Source of the DNA: Methanocorpusculum sp.
GTDB lineage: Archaea > Halobacteriota > Methanomicrobia > Methanomicrobiales > Methanocorpusculaceae
Reading direction: 5' to 3'
Length of the DNA stretch: 64,000 nucleotides
NCBI GenBank assembly: GCA_029987235.1
Contig: DALTWF010000001.1
Span: 1 to 64,000 of the forward strand
The notes beneath the pieces are model-generated. The model made no database searches and was not told the DNA's origin. It saw only the letters and a list, made by a program, of their open reading frames with translations. Made by a program: the position numbers and the translations under genes. Positions 52,668 through 62,344 of this stretch are shown here, piece by piece (the first letter of the stretch is position 1; every line of letters begins with the position of its first letter).

Positions 52668-54272
52668 ATGGAGATATATGACAATGCATGCGTATTTAAT
52701 CCGGTGACCGGGAAATGGCTTATGTCTTCTTTTTCCGTTGAAGACGGAAAAATAGTACATGTTGCAAAACCCAGAGAACTTGCAGGAGAAAACCGCATCG
52801 ACCTCAAAGGCGCCCGTGTAATTCCGGGCATGATTGACGCACACATCCACATCGAAAGTACTCTTCTTCCCCCAAACGAATTCGGGAAAATGTCGCTTTC
52901 CTGCGGTGTTACAACCGTAATCGCCGACCCTCATGAAATAGGAAACGTGGCCGGAACAAAAGGTATTGATTTCATGATTGAGGATGCAAAAAACTCCCCT
53001 GCCGACATATTTTTCATGGTTCCGTCCTGCGTTCCCGCAACGCCGACGGAAATCGGAGGGGCTGTAATTTCAGCACATGACCTTGTACAATACCGGACCA
53101 ATTCAAAAGTACTTGGTCTCGGCGAGATGATGAATGTACCAGGGGTTCTGTCCGGAGACGAAGAGGTAAAGGCAAAGTTATCCCTTTTCGAGCGGATTGA
53201 CGGTCATGCACCGTGTTTAAGCGGCAATGACCTTGACACTTATATCTCGGCAGGTATTACTTCTGATCATGAATGTGTTTCTGCAGAGGAAGCCACGGAA
53301 AAACTCGAAAAAGGTCTGTATATCTTCTTAAGAAACGGCGATGCAGCCAAAAATGTTGCCGCTCTTTCACCGGCGGTAACGCCTCAGACTGTCTCCCACT
53401 GCTGTTTTGCAACAGATGACCGCCATGTCGATTCAATCAAAAATGAAGGCACGATTGATCATGCGGTTCGCATTGCGTGCGAAGCAGGAATGCCGCTTGA
53501 ACTGGCTCTCCGGGCAGCAACTCTGTCTCCTGCGGAATATTTCGGACTGAAGGGCCGCGGAATCCTGGCTCCCGGAAAGATTGCTGACTTCTGCACACTT
53601 AAGGAGGGTTCTGAGTTCCTTATTGACAAAGTCTATAAAAACGGTGTTGAACGCACGAAAATCCCGGAAAAAACAAGTACTGCCTCATGCCCCTCTCCTG
53701 CATTTTCCTGCATTTTCCCTGAAATTTCCGACCTTGCACTCCCCGATGGACAACTGCATATTATCGGGCTTATTCCTGGAGAAATTGTGACCGAACAACT
53801 TATCGGGACGAAAAACATGCCCGGTGTGCAGAAAATAGTCTGTGTCGACCGGTATGCGAAACGGGGATTTGGTGTCGGTCTGATTAAAGGATTGGGCATG
53901 AAATCAGGAGCAATTGCAACATCGGTTGCACACGATGCGCACAATATTGTTGCCTCGGGCAGGACCGATGAAGAAATTCTTGCGGCAATACACGCAGTAG
54001 CGGATGCAAAAGGAGGCATGGCTGTGGTTGTAAACGGAAATACAACTGTTCTTCCGCTTGAAATTGGAGGTCTGATGACCGGACTTCCTGCAGAAAAAGT
54101 CTGTGACAAAATTACTGTTTTGTCTGATGAACTTGAAAAAACCGGTACTTACCGTGATGCATTCATGAGTCTTTCCTTCATGTGCCTTACCGTCATTCCG
54201 CACATAAAAATCACGCCGCGCGGGCTCTTTGACGGAGATTCCTTCTGCGATATGGATATCAGAGTTGAATAA
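52668..54272 (+). CDS. ade: Adenine deaminase
   Basis: A 534-aa amidohydrolase that turns adenine into hypoxanthine and ammonia. PGMIDAHIHIESTLLPPNEF holds the metal-binding HxH; DPHEIGNVAGTKGI, ITSDHECVSAEE and CCFATDDRHVDS supply further metal ligands; SVAHDAHNIVASG is the C-terminal Ade signature. Hypoxanthine can then go to Hpt (8547). It stands just upstream of the haem-precursor operon with a 3-base gap and may share its transcript. Confidence 0.94.
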   Translation: MEIYDNACVFNPVTGKWLMSSFSVEDGKIVHVAKPRELAGENRIDLKGARVIPGMIDAHIHIESTLLPPNEFGKMSLSCGVTTVIADPHEIGNVAGTKGIDFMIEDAKNSPADIFFMVPSCVPATPTEIGGAVISAHDLVQYRTNSKVLGLGEMMNVPGVLSGDEEVKAKLSLFERIDGHAPCLSGNDLDTYISAGITSDHECVSAEEATEKLEKGLYIFLRNGDAAKNVAALSPAVTPQTVSHCCFATDDRHVDSIKNEGTIDHAVRIACEAGMPLELALRAATLSPAEYFGLKGRGILAPGKIADFCTLKEGSEFLIDKVYKNGVERTKIPEKTSTASCPSPAFSCIFPEISDLALPDGQLHIIGLIPGEIVTEQLIGTKNMPGVQKIVCVDRYAKRGFGVGLIKGLGMKSGAIATSVAHDAHNIVASGRTDEEILAAIHAVADAKGGMAVVVNGNTTVLPLEIGGLMTGLPAEKVCDKITVLSDELEKTGTYRDAFMSLSFMCLTVIPHIKITPRGLFDGDSFCDMDIRVE

Positions 54273-54275
54273 CGT

Positions 54276-54956
54276 ATGAAAATTGCAATTACACGTCTTG
54301 CAGAAAAAGGGGAGGCGGATGCTGAAATCTGCGCAAAATACGGTCATACCTGTAAACCGGTTCACCCGCTTCGTGCGGAACTGAACGCAAGTATGGTGCA
54401 GCAGTTTGTATTGGCCGCAAATGCAGGAGAATTTGACGCGGTCTTTTTTGCAAGCGCATATTCTGCAAAAAATGCCGGTCGGTTTCTTGAGCGCGGAATC
54501 ACAAAAAAATGCAGGATTATTGCAATCGGTCCGGAAACGCAGCGGGTTTTGTTTGAACTCGGTATTCCTGCAGAGATTCTTCCGGAATTTTACTCAAAGG
54601 AACTTGTACCTTATCTGGGTGACTGGATTGAGGGAAAATCCATCGGACTTCCCCGCTCGAATATCCCGAATCAGGCGTTAATTTATGCAATTGAAGATGC
54701 AGGTGCGATGGCTTTTGAGTACCGCATTTATCATCTTTCACCGACCGCAGAACCGCTTGATTTGAAAGACTGCGATGCAGTACTTTTTACCAGTGCCGCA
54801 TCGTTTACGCTGGCAGATATGCCGGATATTTCCGGAAAAACAATCATTGCTATTGGAAAAGTGACCGCAGACTCCATGCGGAAAAAAGGAATAGAACCGG
54901 ATTATGTCGGAAACGGTTCGGTTGAAGGAGCAATAGCCCAGATTCCACAGAAATGA
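54276..54956 (+). CDS. hemD: Uroporphyrinogen-III synthase
   Basis: A 226-aa protein with two similar alpha/beta domains. DAVFFASAYSAKNAGRFLER and AVLFTSAASFTLADMPDI are the paired motifs of HemD, and KTIIAIGKVTADSMRKKGIE is the conserved C-terminal piece. It cyclises hydroxymethylbilane with ring D inversion. First hem gene, overlapping the fusion gene by four bases. Confidence 0.88.
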   Translation: MKIAITRLAEKGEADAEICAKYGHTCKPVHPLRAELNASMVQQFVLAANAGEFDAVFFASAYSAKNAGRFLERGITKKCRIIAIGPETQRVLFELGIPAEILPEFYSKELVPYLGDWIEGKSIGLPRSNIPNQALIYAIEDAGAMAFEYRIYHLSPTAEPLDLKDCDAVLFTSAASFTLADMPDISGKTIIAIGKVTADSMRKKGIEPDYVGNGSVEGAIAQIPQK

Positions 54957-56683
54957 TTCCTCTTCAGCTTGACCTTTCAAATGCGTCTGTCCTGGTGTTT
55001 GGAAGCGGCGCGGTTGCAAAACGCAAAGCGGATTATTTCAAACAATGCCGCGTCACATACATATCTCGCGAATACGGGGCGAATGTGGAAAATATAAGCG
55101 ATAATGCACTTTCCGATATCATAAATAAACATGATGTCATAATTTCCGCTCTTGATGATGTCAACCTCAATGAAAAAATCTGCGAGATGGCGAAATCATG
55201 CGGCAAACTCTGTAATTCTGCAACGGGAGGAGGAAATTTCCTTATTCCAGCGGTATTTTGCGATGGGGATGTTTCGGTTGCGGTATCTGCAAACGGCTGT
55301 GCCCCGGCTCTTGCCGCATTTTTGCGGGACGATATCAAAGCCCGCTATCCGAATCTTGCTGAAGTTGCAAAACAGCAGCAGGAATTCAGAAAAGCCGTAA
55401 AAGATGTTGAACCGGAGGAAAAAAAGCGTGCAGAACTGATAAAGCTGGCACTCCCTTCTCCGGATGGTGAAATAAGGATTTCTCTCGCCTCGTTTACGGG
55501 GAGTCAGGATGCTCTTTTTGCCGCAAAATTTGATGAGGCTGCATTTTATGCAGCAACGCCGTTTCCGGGGGTAATTTTGCTTCAGACCTGCAGCAGGGTG
55601 GAGATTTTAGTTCACGCATCCGCGGCGGAACTGGCAGTATTTCTTGAAAAAGAAAAACGAGAAGGTTTTGTTATTTATGAAAATAAAGACGTTCTGCTGC
55701 ATCTTTCAAAACTTGCTGCAGGTCTTGAGTCCCTTATCGTTGGTGAAGACCAGATTTTAGGGCAGATGAAAGACGCTCTTCTTTCTGCGCAGGGCTTTGC
55801 AAAATCTGATCCTGTTACTACGGCCTGCATTAACACTGCAGTATATTTAGGTGTACAGGTTCGTTTAAAAACAAAAATAAACCGCGGGGCTGTTTCTATC
55901 GGCTCTGCTGCGGTGCAGCTTGCTGAAGAAATCTGCGGTGATTTATCCGGCAGAAATATTCTGGTGGTCGGAGGAGGAGAAATGGGTCGTCTGGTCACAA
56001 AATCGCTTGCAGAAAAAAAACTGCGGGCAATTTATGTAACAAACCGCACGTATGAAAATGCTCTCGCTCTTGCGAAAGAGGTAAACGGACAGGCGATGCA
56101 TCTTGACAAACTCTATTCCTGTGCGGAAATGTCGGATGTCATTATTTCCTGCACTGCGGCCCCGCATGAAATTATTCATGCCTCGCAAATGGCAGAGGTT
56201 ATGCAGAAAAGGCGCTGGCTGCTTGATAATGAGCCGAAATCGCTTGTTATTATCGATATTGCAAGCCCGTGTGATGTGGAAGCCGCATGCAGAAACATTC
56301 CCGGAGTAAATCTCTATACTATCGTTGATTTGAAAGGCGTTGCGGAGCAGAACCTGAAATCCCGTGAAACAGAGTCCCGCAGGGCTGAAGAAATTGTGGT
56401 CGGATTCCAGCCGGAATTTGCAAAAATTGTCCAGAGAACCGCATCATCTCATGCCCTTGCCGCTCTTTATTCGTGGGCAGAGGAAATCCGTCTGCGTGAA
56501 TGTGAAGAAGCACATCGGCTTCTTGCAAACGGCCGCCCGGCTACTGAGGTAACCGAAGGCCTTTCGCAGGCACTTGTTGCCAGACTCTTGGAAGATGCGG
56601 CAAATGAAATCCGCAGGGCCGCAGAAGAAAAACGCATCTCTGATGCGGAAAAAATCGCAAAAACCATAACCGGAGAAAAATAA
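54953..56683 (+). CDS. hemA: Fusion: precorrin-2 dehydrogenase (SirC/CysG-N) + glutamyl-tRNA reductase (HemA)
   Basis: A 576-aa two-part protein. Residues 1-155 are a precorrin-2 dehydrogenase: SVLVFGSGAVAKRKADYF NAD motif and TGGGNFLIPAVFCDGDVSVA. Residues about 173-576 are glutamyl-tRNA reductase: catalytic C213 in LQTCSRVEIL, SLIVGEDQILGQMKDAL, KTKINRGAVSIGSAAVQLA, NAD motif ILVVGGGEMGRLVTKSLAEK near 331-350 and a C-terminal dimer helix. The usual TCNR motif reads TCSR. One chain thus carries the first step (glutamate-1-semialdehyde formation) and the precorrin-2 to sirohydrochlorin step. Separate genes are the norm in many methanogens. No frameshift sign. Confidence 0.92.
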   Translation: MIPLQLDLSNASVLVFGSGAVAKRKADYFKQCRVTYISREYGANVENISDNALSDIINKHDVIISALDDVNLNEKICEMAKSCGKLCNSATGGGNFLIPAVFCDGDVSVAVSANGCAPALAAFLRDDIKARYPNLAEVAKQQQEFRKAVKDVEPEEKKRAELIKLALPSPDGEIRISLASFTGSQDALFAAKFDEAAFYAATPFPGVILLQTCSRVEILVHASAAELAVFLEKEKREGFVIYENKDVLLHLSKLAAGLESLIVGEDQILGQMKDALLSAQGFAKSDPVTTACINTAVYLGVQVRLKTKINRGAVSIGSAAVQLAEEICGDLSGRNILVVGGGEMGRLVTKSLAEKKLRAIYVTNRTYENALALAKEVNGQAMHLDKLYSCAEMSDVIISCTAAPHEIIHASQMAEVMQKRRWLLDNEPKSLVIIDIASPCDVEAACRNIPGVNLYTIVDLKGVAEQNLKSRETESRRAEEIVVGFQPEFAKIVQRTASSHALAALYSWAEEIRLRECEEAHRLLANGRPATEVTEGLSQALVARLLEDAANEIRRAAEEKRISDAEKIAKTITGEK

Positions 56684-57666
56684 TGTACCCGCAAACCAGA
56701 CTCAGAAGATTAAGAACAAACCTGCTTCGCCCGCTTTTTACCGAAACAAGACTCGTAGACGAAGATTTTATTCTGCCGCTGTTCTTTGATGAAGCCGCAG
56801 TGGAAAAAAGAGAAATTGCCTCAATGCCCGGTCAGTTCCGCTATCCATTATCAGATGCTGCAAATCTTGCAAAAACCCTGTTCGAAGAAGGGGTGCGGAC
56901 CGTACTCTTATTCGGCATACCAAAAGAAAAAGACGCCTGCGCAACATCGGCTTTTGCGGAATTCGGAGTAATTCAGCAGGCCGTCCGTATGATGAAAGAG
57001 GTCGCGCCTAGTCTTGTGGTTATTACGGATTTATGTGCATGTGAATATACAAATCACGGGCACTGTGGTATTATTTCTGAAACCTGCGGTGGAGGCTTTG
57101 AACTGGATAATGATGCCTCTCTTGAGCTGATTTCAAAAATCGCCGTAAGTCAGGCGCGGGCGGGTGCTGATATTGTCGCACCAAGTTGCATGCTTGACGG
57201 TCAGGTTTCAAAAATCCGGGCTGCTCTTGATGAAGCCGGTTTCACAAACACGCCGATTATGTCCTACAGCACGAAATTTGCATCAGGTCTTTACGGTCCG
57301 TTCCGCTCGGCAGCAGACTCTGCAATGGCATTCGGAAATAGGAAATCCTATCAGATGAATCCGGCAAATGCCCGCGAGGCATTGCGTGAAAGTGAGCTTG
57401 ATGCAGCAGAAGGCGCAGATGTTTTGATGGTAAAACCTGCGGGGTTGTATTTGGATGTGCTTTCTGCGGTACGCAACATAGGTCTTCCGACAGCCGCATA
57501 TCATGTTTCCGGCGAGTATGCAATGATAAAATCAGCCGCTCAAAACGGCTGGATTGATGAAAAAACGGTTGTTCTTGAGACAATGACCTCAATTAAGCGT
57601 GCCGGAGCTGATTTGATTATAACCTATTACACACGGGACATTCTGAGGTGGATGCATGAGAAGTAA
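56683..57666 (+). CDS. hemB: Porphobilinogen synthase (ALA dehydratase)
   Basis: A 327-aa protein that condenses two 5-aminolevulinates. Zinc site: C118, C120 and C128 in TDLCACEYTNHGHCG. Schiff-base lysines: K198 in YSTKFASG and K251 in MVKPAG. Zn-dependent type, length typical. Starts on the last base of the fusion gene and runs 11 bases into hemL. Confidence 0.96.
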   Translation: MYPQTRLRRLRTNLLRPLFTETRLVDEDFILPLFFDEAAVEKREIASMPGQFRYPLSDAANLAKTLFEEGVRTVLLFGIPKEKDACATSAFAEFGVIQQAVRMMKEVAPSLVVITDLCACEYTNHGHCGIISETCGGGFELDNDASLELISKIAVSQARAGADIVAPSCMLDGQVSKIRAALDEAGFTNTPIMSYSTKFASGLYGPFRSAADSAMAFGNRKSYQMNPANAREALRESELDAAEGADVLMVKPAGLYLDVLSAVRNIGLPTAAYHVSGEYAMIKSAAQNGWIDEKTVVLETMTSIKRAGADLIITYYTRDILRWMHEK

Positions 57667-58894
57667 GGAATTATTTAGTGATGCACAGAAAGTACTTGCA
57701 GGCGGAGTAAACAGCCCGGTTCGGGCAATATCTCCGCATCCATTTTATGTAAAGTCGGCAAAAGGAGCCGTATTAAATACCGAGGATGGCGATGAGTTAA
57801 TTGACTGCTGTATGGGTTACGGTCCGCTTCTTTTAGGTCATGCCCCGGAAGAAATTGCACATGAGGTGGAACACCAGCTTGAACGCGGCTGGCTTTTCGG
57901 CAGTCCAACCGAGGCGGAAATTGAACTTGCAAAGTTGATTGCGGCAGATTATCCGTCAATAGATGCAGTCCGGTTCGTTTCAACTGGTTGTGAAGCGACA
58001 ATGACAGCATTGCGTCTTGCCCGCGGGGTTACAGGTAAATCCGACATTGTAAAAATCGAAGGCGGATTTCACGGAGCTCATGATTCGGTTCTGATTGAAG
58101 CAGGAAGCGGGGCGCTTTCCTGTGGAATTCCGAATTCGGCAGGTGTTCTTGATGATACGGCAAAACACACTATGCAGGTTCCCTTTAACGATGCGGATGC
58201 GCTTGAAGACTGTCTTTCAAAGCATGCCGACACTGCATGTCTCATAATGGAGCCGGTAATGGGAAATATCGGTCCGATTCTCCCGGAAAAAGGATATCTG
58301 GAGGATGTCCGCGAAATTACCAAATCACATGATGTTCTTCTTATCTTTGACGAGGTTATTACCGGATACCGTCTCGGTCTTTCCGGTGCACAGGGAAAAT
58401 TCGGCGTAACGCCTGATATCACCACGCTTGGAAAAATCGCAGCAGGCGGTTTTCCGATTGGCGTAATCGGGGCAAATCGTGAGATTATGTCGCTTCTGGC
58501 GCCGGAAGGTCCGGTATACAATGCAGGAACGTTTAATGCAAATCCGGTCTCAATGGCAGCGGGTCTTGCGGTTAACAAATATCTTCATGCGCATGAGGAT
58601 ATGTATGCAAAAGTTGAGGCACAGGTTGCAAAAATCCGCGATTCCGTTCCGGAATCAGCAAAAGGAACCTTTGTTTCCTGCGGTTCGATGTTCAAATATT
58701 TCTACCGGGCGACTGCACCCAAGAACTATCGCGAGGCAAAAGAATGTGATACTGCTGCATTCCGCGACTTTTTCGAGCGTGCACTTGGTATCGGTGTATT
58801 TGTTCCACCGTCGCAGTTTGAGACCAATTTCCTATCGTTTGCGCACGATGACGCTGCAGTTGCGAAAATCTGCAGGGCATACCGGTTCGTATGA
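57656..58894 (+). CDS. hemL: Glutamate-1-semialdehyde 2,1-aminomutase
   Basis: A 412-aa PLP enzyme giving 5-aminolevulinate. Its PLP Lys is K260 in TTLGKIAAGGFPIG; AGGVNSPVRAI opens the chain, and LIFDEVITGYRL holds the PLP-binding Asp. STGCEATMTALRLARG replaces the usual SGTEATMSAIRLARG. Translation starts 11 bases before the hemB stop. Confidence 0.95.
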   Translation: MRSKELFSDAQKVLAGGVNSPVRAISPHPFYVKSAKGAVLNTEDGDELIDCCMGYGPLLLGHAPEEIAHEVEHQLERGWLFGSPTEAEIELAKLIAADYPSIDAVRFVSTGCEATMTALRLARGVTGKSDIVKIEGGFHGAHDSVLIEAGSGALSCGIPNSAGVLDDTAKHTMQVPFNDADALEDCLSKHADTACLIMEPVMGNIGPILPEKGYLEDVREITKSHDVLLIFDEVITGYRLGLSGAQGKFGVTPDITTLGKIAAGGFPIGVIGANREIMSLLAPEGPVYNAGTFNANPVSMAAGLAVNKYLHAHEDMYAKVEAQVAKIRDSVPESAKGTFVSCGSMFKYFYRATAPKNYREAKECDTAAFRDFFERALGIGVFVPPSQFETNFLSFAHDDAAVAKICRAYRFV

Positions 58895-59781
58895 TTAGAA
58901 TTGGAACCCGCGGGAGCAGATTGGCGTTAGCCCAGACAAAGACGGTGCTGTATAATCTGAAAGCCCGCGGCATTGAGGCAGAACAGGTTATTATCAAAAC
59001 AAAAGGCGATAAAGTGACTGACCGTGGTCTGCATGAAATCGGTGGATACGGGGTATTTGTGCGTGAACTGGACAATGCAATTCTTTCCGGAGAAATTGAT
59101 GCCGCAGTTCATTCGATGAAGGATATTCCGGCAGAACGTCCCGCAGGACTTGTCACTGCGGCAGTTCTGCGCCGTGACCCGCCGTTTGATTTCATGGTCG
59201 TGGAAAAGCCGCTTGAGGAATTATATGTCATCGGGACGTCTTCTCTTCGCCGCCGCGCCCAGCTTCTGCGTTATTATCACAATCATCCGGAAATGGAGGT
59301 TAAGCCGCTTCGGGGGAATATCGATACACGGCTTGAAAAACTTGTATCGGGCGAGTATGACGGAATTGTCCTTGCCGAAGCAGGACTTTGCCGTCTTGGT
59401 CTTGCGGTTCCGGGTTTTCGTCTGCCTGCGGATGCTTTTGTTCCGTCGCCGAATCAGGGAACCGTTGCGGTTGTTTCGCGCGATACACCCGAGTTGCGCG
59501 AGATTTTTGCGCCTCTTAATGATGCACAGAGTGCATTTGATACTGCAATTGAGCGGGCGGTAATGGAGGAGTTAAGCGGGGGCTGCTTTACGCCGCAGGG
59601 TATTTACTGTCAAGGGGGGCGTCTGCTTGCAGAAGTGCTTTCTCTTGACGGAAAACGCGCCGAGCGTGTAACTGCCGATAATCTCACGCCGGAACTCGCC
59701 CGCGAAGTCGGAAGGGAGCTGCGTAAAAAAGCAGCGTATCTGATTGATGATGCGCAAAAAATGCAGGCGGGCGGGAAATGA
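58891..59781 (+). CDS. hemC: Hydroxymethylbilane synthase (porphobilinogen deaminase)
   Basis: A 296-aa protein. MIRIGTRGSRLALAQTK opens it, VHSMKDIPAERPAGL holds the catalytic Asp, GTSSLRRRAQLL the conserved Arg residues, and C232 in ELSGGCFTP is the dipyrromethane cofactor attachment site. Overlaps hemL and cobA by four bases each. Confidence 0.96.
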   Translation: MIRIGTRGSRLALAQTKTVLYNLKARGIEAEQVIIKTKGDKVTDRGLHEIGGYGVFVRELDNAILSGEIDAAVHSMKDIPAERPAGLVTAAVLRRDPPFDFMVVEKPLEELYVIGTSSLRRRAQLLRYYHNHPEMEVKPLRGNIDTRLEKLVSGEYDGIVLAEAGLCRLGLAVPGFRLPADAFVPSPNQGTVAVVSRDTPELREIFAPLNDAQSAFDTAIERAVMEELSGGCFTPQGIYCQGGRLLAEVLSLDGKRAERVTADNLTPELAREVGRELRKKAAYLIDDAQKMQAGGK

Positions 59782-60482
59782 CAGTATATCTCATAGGTGC
59801 GGGTCCGGGGGGTCTTGGTCTTCTGACAACAAAGGCGCGCGAAATCATCGATTCGGCTGATGTTATTTTGTATGATAGGCTATTGGGCGATGAAATCATT
59901 GCAAGCCTTCCGGATGCCGCAGAAAAAATAGATGTGGGCAAATCAGGTTCACATCATACAATGCCGCAGGAAGAAATCGAACGGCTGATGATAGAAAAAG
60001 CAAAAGAAAACGCCCGTGTTGTCCGCCTTAAGGGGGGGGACCCGTTTGTTTTCGGTCGGGGCGGTGAAGAAATGCAGGCACTGAAAAAAGCCGGTATTGA
60101 GGTTGAAGTAATTCCGGGTATAACAAGCGGTATTGCGGTTCCGGAACACGTCGGAATTCCGGTGACACACCGGGATTATGCATCTTCGGTTACTTTTGTC
60201 ACCGGTCATGAAAAATCAGGAGGGGCAGCCCCCGACTGGGACTGGATTGCAAAGTGTCCTGGCACGGTGGTTATTTACATGGGAGCAAAAAACTTCCCGC
60301 AGGTTGCAAAGAGGCTTATTGATGGCGGCATGCCTCCTTCAAAAAAAGCCGCTGCAATCGAAAACGGGTTTAGGAAAAACCAGCGGGTGATTTCCGGAAC
60401 ACTTGAAAACCTTGCGGCAACTGAAATCTCGGCCCCTGCCATTATTGTCATCGGGGACGTGACGGGTATGTATCAGGATTAA
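59778..60482 (+). CDS. cobA: Uroporphyrinogen-III C-methyltransferase (SUMT)
   Basis: A 234-aa SAM-dependent enzyme methylating uroporphyrinogen III at C-2 and C-7 to precorrin-2. LIGAGPGGLGLLTTKA, RLKGGDPFVFGRGGEE and VIPGITSGIAVPEH are the family motifs. Its product goes to the SirC half of the fusion, then to F430, cobamides or sirohaem. Last gene of the operon. Confidence 0.95.
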   Translation: MTVYLIGAGPGGLGLLTTKAREIIDSADVILYDRLLGDEIIASLPDAAEKIDVGKSGSHHTMPQEEIERLMIEKAKENARVVRLKGGDPFVFGRGGEEMQALKKAGIEVEVIPGITSGIAVPEHVGIPVTHRDYASSVTFVTGHEKSGGAAPDWDWIAKCPGTVVIYMGAKNFPQVAKRLIDGGMPPSKKAAAIENGFRKNQRVISGTLENLAATEISAPAIIVIGDVTGMYQD

Positions 60483-60522
60483 GATTTTTACAAACTTAAG
60501 AAACGAAAGAACAAAAGAAAAG

Positions 60523-60595
60523 TAGCCCGTAGCAGATTCGAACTGCTGTCGCGGGATCCAGAGTCCCGCATGATTGACCGCTACACTAACGGGCT
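60523..60595 (-). tRNA. tRNA-Gln (anticodon CUG)
   Basis: A 73-base cloverleaf on the minus strand. The acceptor AGCCCGT pairs perfectly with ACGGGCT and the discriminator is A. The anticodon stem CGGGA/TCCCG closes loop CTCTGGA with anticodon CTG. The T arm is AGCAG-TTCGAAT-CTGCT. No intron and no encoded CCA. It converges with cobA and is divergent from the DUF1614 gene. Confidence 0.95.
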
Positions 60596-60685
60596 ATGTT
60601 ACCTTATAACATATGTGTTGGTAGGTTATTAAGATAACGGTTCTCTACCACAGATATTTTATAGCATACGAACGAACGTGTAAGT

Positions 60686-61459
60686 ATGTCACGGCTCTTT
60701 TTCTCGCCGGTATCAGGCGGAGTGCTAATAGCCATCGTACTGATAATAATCATAGGTATTCCGCTCCTTTTCTTTGGAATAATCGGAGCGGCATTTGCCA
60801 AACTCGGAATCGGTTTCTGGGCAATTGTCGGATTAATTATTGCCTGTATTGTGGGCAGTTTTGTCAATATTCCTCTTGGAACACTCTATCCGAAATCGGA
60901 AAAAATCGAAGAGGAAATACCCCGCAAGCCCAAAGGTCAGTATGCTCCATCCATGTACGACAAAATGTACAACACCGACCGGTTTGTAAGTTCGTATGAA
61001 CCTGAAGAAAAACAGGGTACGCAGATTTCCTTAAATGTGGGAGGCGCACTGATTCCTATTCTGATTTCAATATACGTGCTTGTCATGGCAGCAATGGGTA
61101 ATATTTCTCCTGATCCTTGGTATGTGGTCAAGATGCTTATCGCCTGCGTACTTGCAGCAGTTGTCGCATATTTTGCTGCACGGCCGGTTCAGGGAATAGG
61201 CGTTGCTCTGCCGTTCTTTGTCACACCTCTTGCAACACTGCTTTTTGCATTACTGCTCGGCTGGGGTTTAGGCGGTCTTGCAATGGCAGGAATTGCGTAT
61301 TTTGCAGGAACAGTCGGAACACTGATTGGGGGCGACCTTCTGCATCTGAGACAGGTTATCGGAAAAAATACTCCGATGCTTTCCATCGGCGGTGCAGGAA
61401 TGTTTGACGGCATTTTCCTTACTGGTGTAATTACCGCACTTCTTGCATCAATATTCTAA
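60686..61459 (+). CDS. DUF1614-family membrane protein
   Basis: A 257-aa protein with about seven hydrophobic segments. IPLGTLYPKSEKIEEEIPRK and LNVGGALIPILISIYVL, then GMFDGIFLTGVITALLAS match the DUF1614 family of archaea and some bacteria, whose role is unknown. A cytoplasmic loop lies at about 70-110. A TATTTTATAG box lies about 25-35 bases before the ATG. Confidence 0.8.
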   Translation: MSRLFFSPVSGGVLIAIVLIIIIGIPLLFFGIIGAAFAKLGIGFWAIVGLIIACIVGSFVNIPLGTLYPKSEKIEEEIPRKPKGQYAPSMYDKMYNTDRFVSSYEPEEKQGTQISLNVGGALIPILISIYVLVMAAMGNISPDPWYVVKMLIACVLAAVVAYFAARPVQGIGVALPFFVTPLATLLFALLLGWGLGGLAMAGIAYFAGTVGTLIGGDLLHLRQVIGKNTPMLSIGGAGMFDGIFLTGVITALLASIF

Positions 61460-61533
61460 AACCTCTCTTTTTTCTCATTGGGGGATTGCATATCCCAAAG
61501 AGTTTATCTCTTTCAAATGCCAATGAAAACTTA

Positions 61534-62337
61534 ATGTTATACATTATCAAAAAACCAACTGACACCCCCAATGATAATTCAACCGGTCAGGTTATGGCTG
61601 AACTGGACAAAATGGGGGTAAAATATGATATTTTAGACCTTCCTTCTGTTGACCCGTTCGATCTTCCGGTATCAGGGGCAACTATCTGGGCATGCGGCAT
61701 TAAGCAGGACGGTGTGCAGTTTGAGCTCTTAAAAGCGCTTGAAATGGAAAACCGTGTCATAAATTCAACGGAAGCAATTGCAACCTGTGCAAGTAAAGTG
61801 ACCACTACGGCCAAGATGTTTAACATCGGCGCACCAAGTCCGGACACCTGTTTTACCAATGACCGTGCAAAAGTGCAGAAATTCCTTGAAACTCACGGAG
61901 GAAAAGCGGTTTATAAACCGGTGTACGGTTTTGACGGAAACGGCATCTACATGTTCCACAATGCAGATGAGATTAAAGAGGAACCTCCGTATTATGTGCA
62001 GGAATATGTGAAAAACGACCGGGATTTCAGAATTTTTGTTATCGGATACAAAGCAGTCGGAGCAATTCAGCGTGTATCTGACCACTTAACGCACAACATC
62101 CATCAGGGTGGAACCGGCTGCGGTATTGAAATCCCGAAAGAAATGGCACAAGCAGCAGAAGCTGCTGCGCGTGCGGTAAATATTGATTACTGCGGTGTTG
62201 ACCTGCTGCCTCTTGAAGAAGGAGGTTATACCTGCCTCGAGGTCAACGGCACGCCGAACTGGCACTGTATGACAGCACCTATTCCAAAACTCCTTGCACA
62301 GTATCTTGTCGAGCAGGACAAACTCGGCAGAAAATAA
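61534..62337 (+). CDS. RimK-like ATP-grasp ligase (MptN/CofF-type candidate)
   Basis: A 267-aa protein from the ATG at 61534 (MLYIIKKPTDTPND). STEAIATCASKVTTTAKMFN, KPVYGFDGNGIYMF and CLEVNGTPNWHCMTAP (metal-binding Glu and Asn) define an ATP-grasp ligase of the RimK group. In methanogens this group includes enzymes that add glutamate to tetrahydromethanopterin (MptN) or gamma-F420-2 (CofF). Which of these, or another substrate, cannot be told. Confidence 0.8.
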   Translation: MLYIIKKPTDTPNDNSTGQVMAELDKMGVKYDILDLPSVDPFDLPVSGATIWACGIKQDGVQFELLKALEMENRVINSTEAIATCASKVTTTAKMFNIGAPSPDTCFTNDRAKVQKFLETHGGKAVYKPVYGFDGNGIYMFHNADEIKEEPPYYVQEYVKNDRDFRIFVIGYKAVGAIQRVSDHLTHNIHQGGTGCGIEIPKEMAQAAEAAARAVNIDYCGVDLLPLEEGGYTCLEVNGTPNWHCMTAPIPKLLAQYLVEQDKLGRK

Positions 62338-62344
62338 TTTTTTT

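Noticed and set aside
54953..56683. Fusion due to sequencing error
   Set aside because: The frame is continuous with even codon use and a natural linker of about 20 residues between domains.
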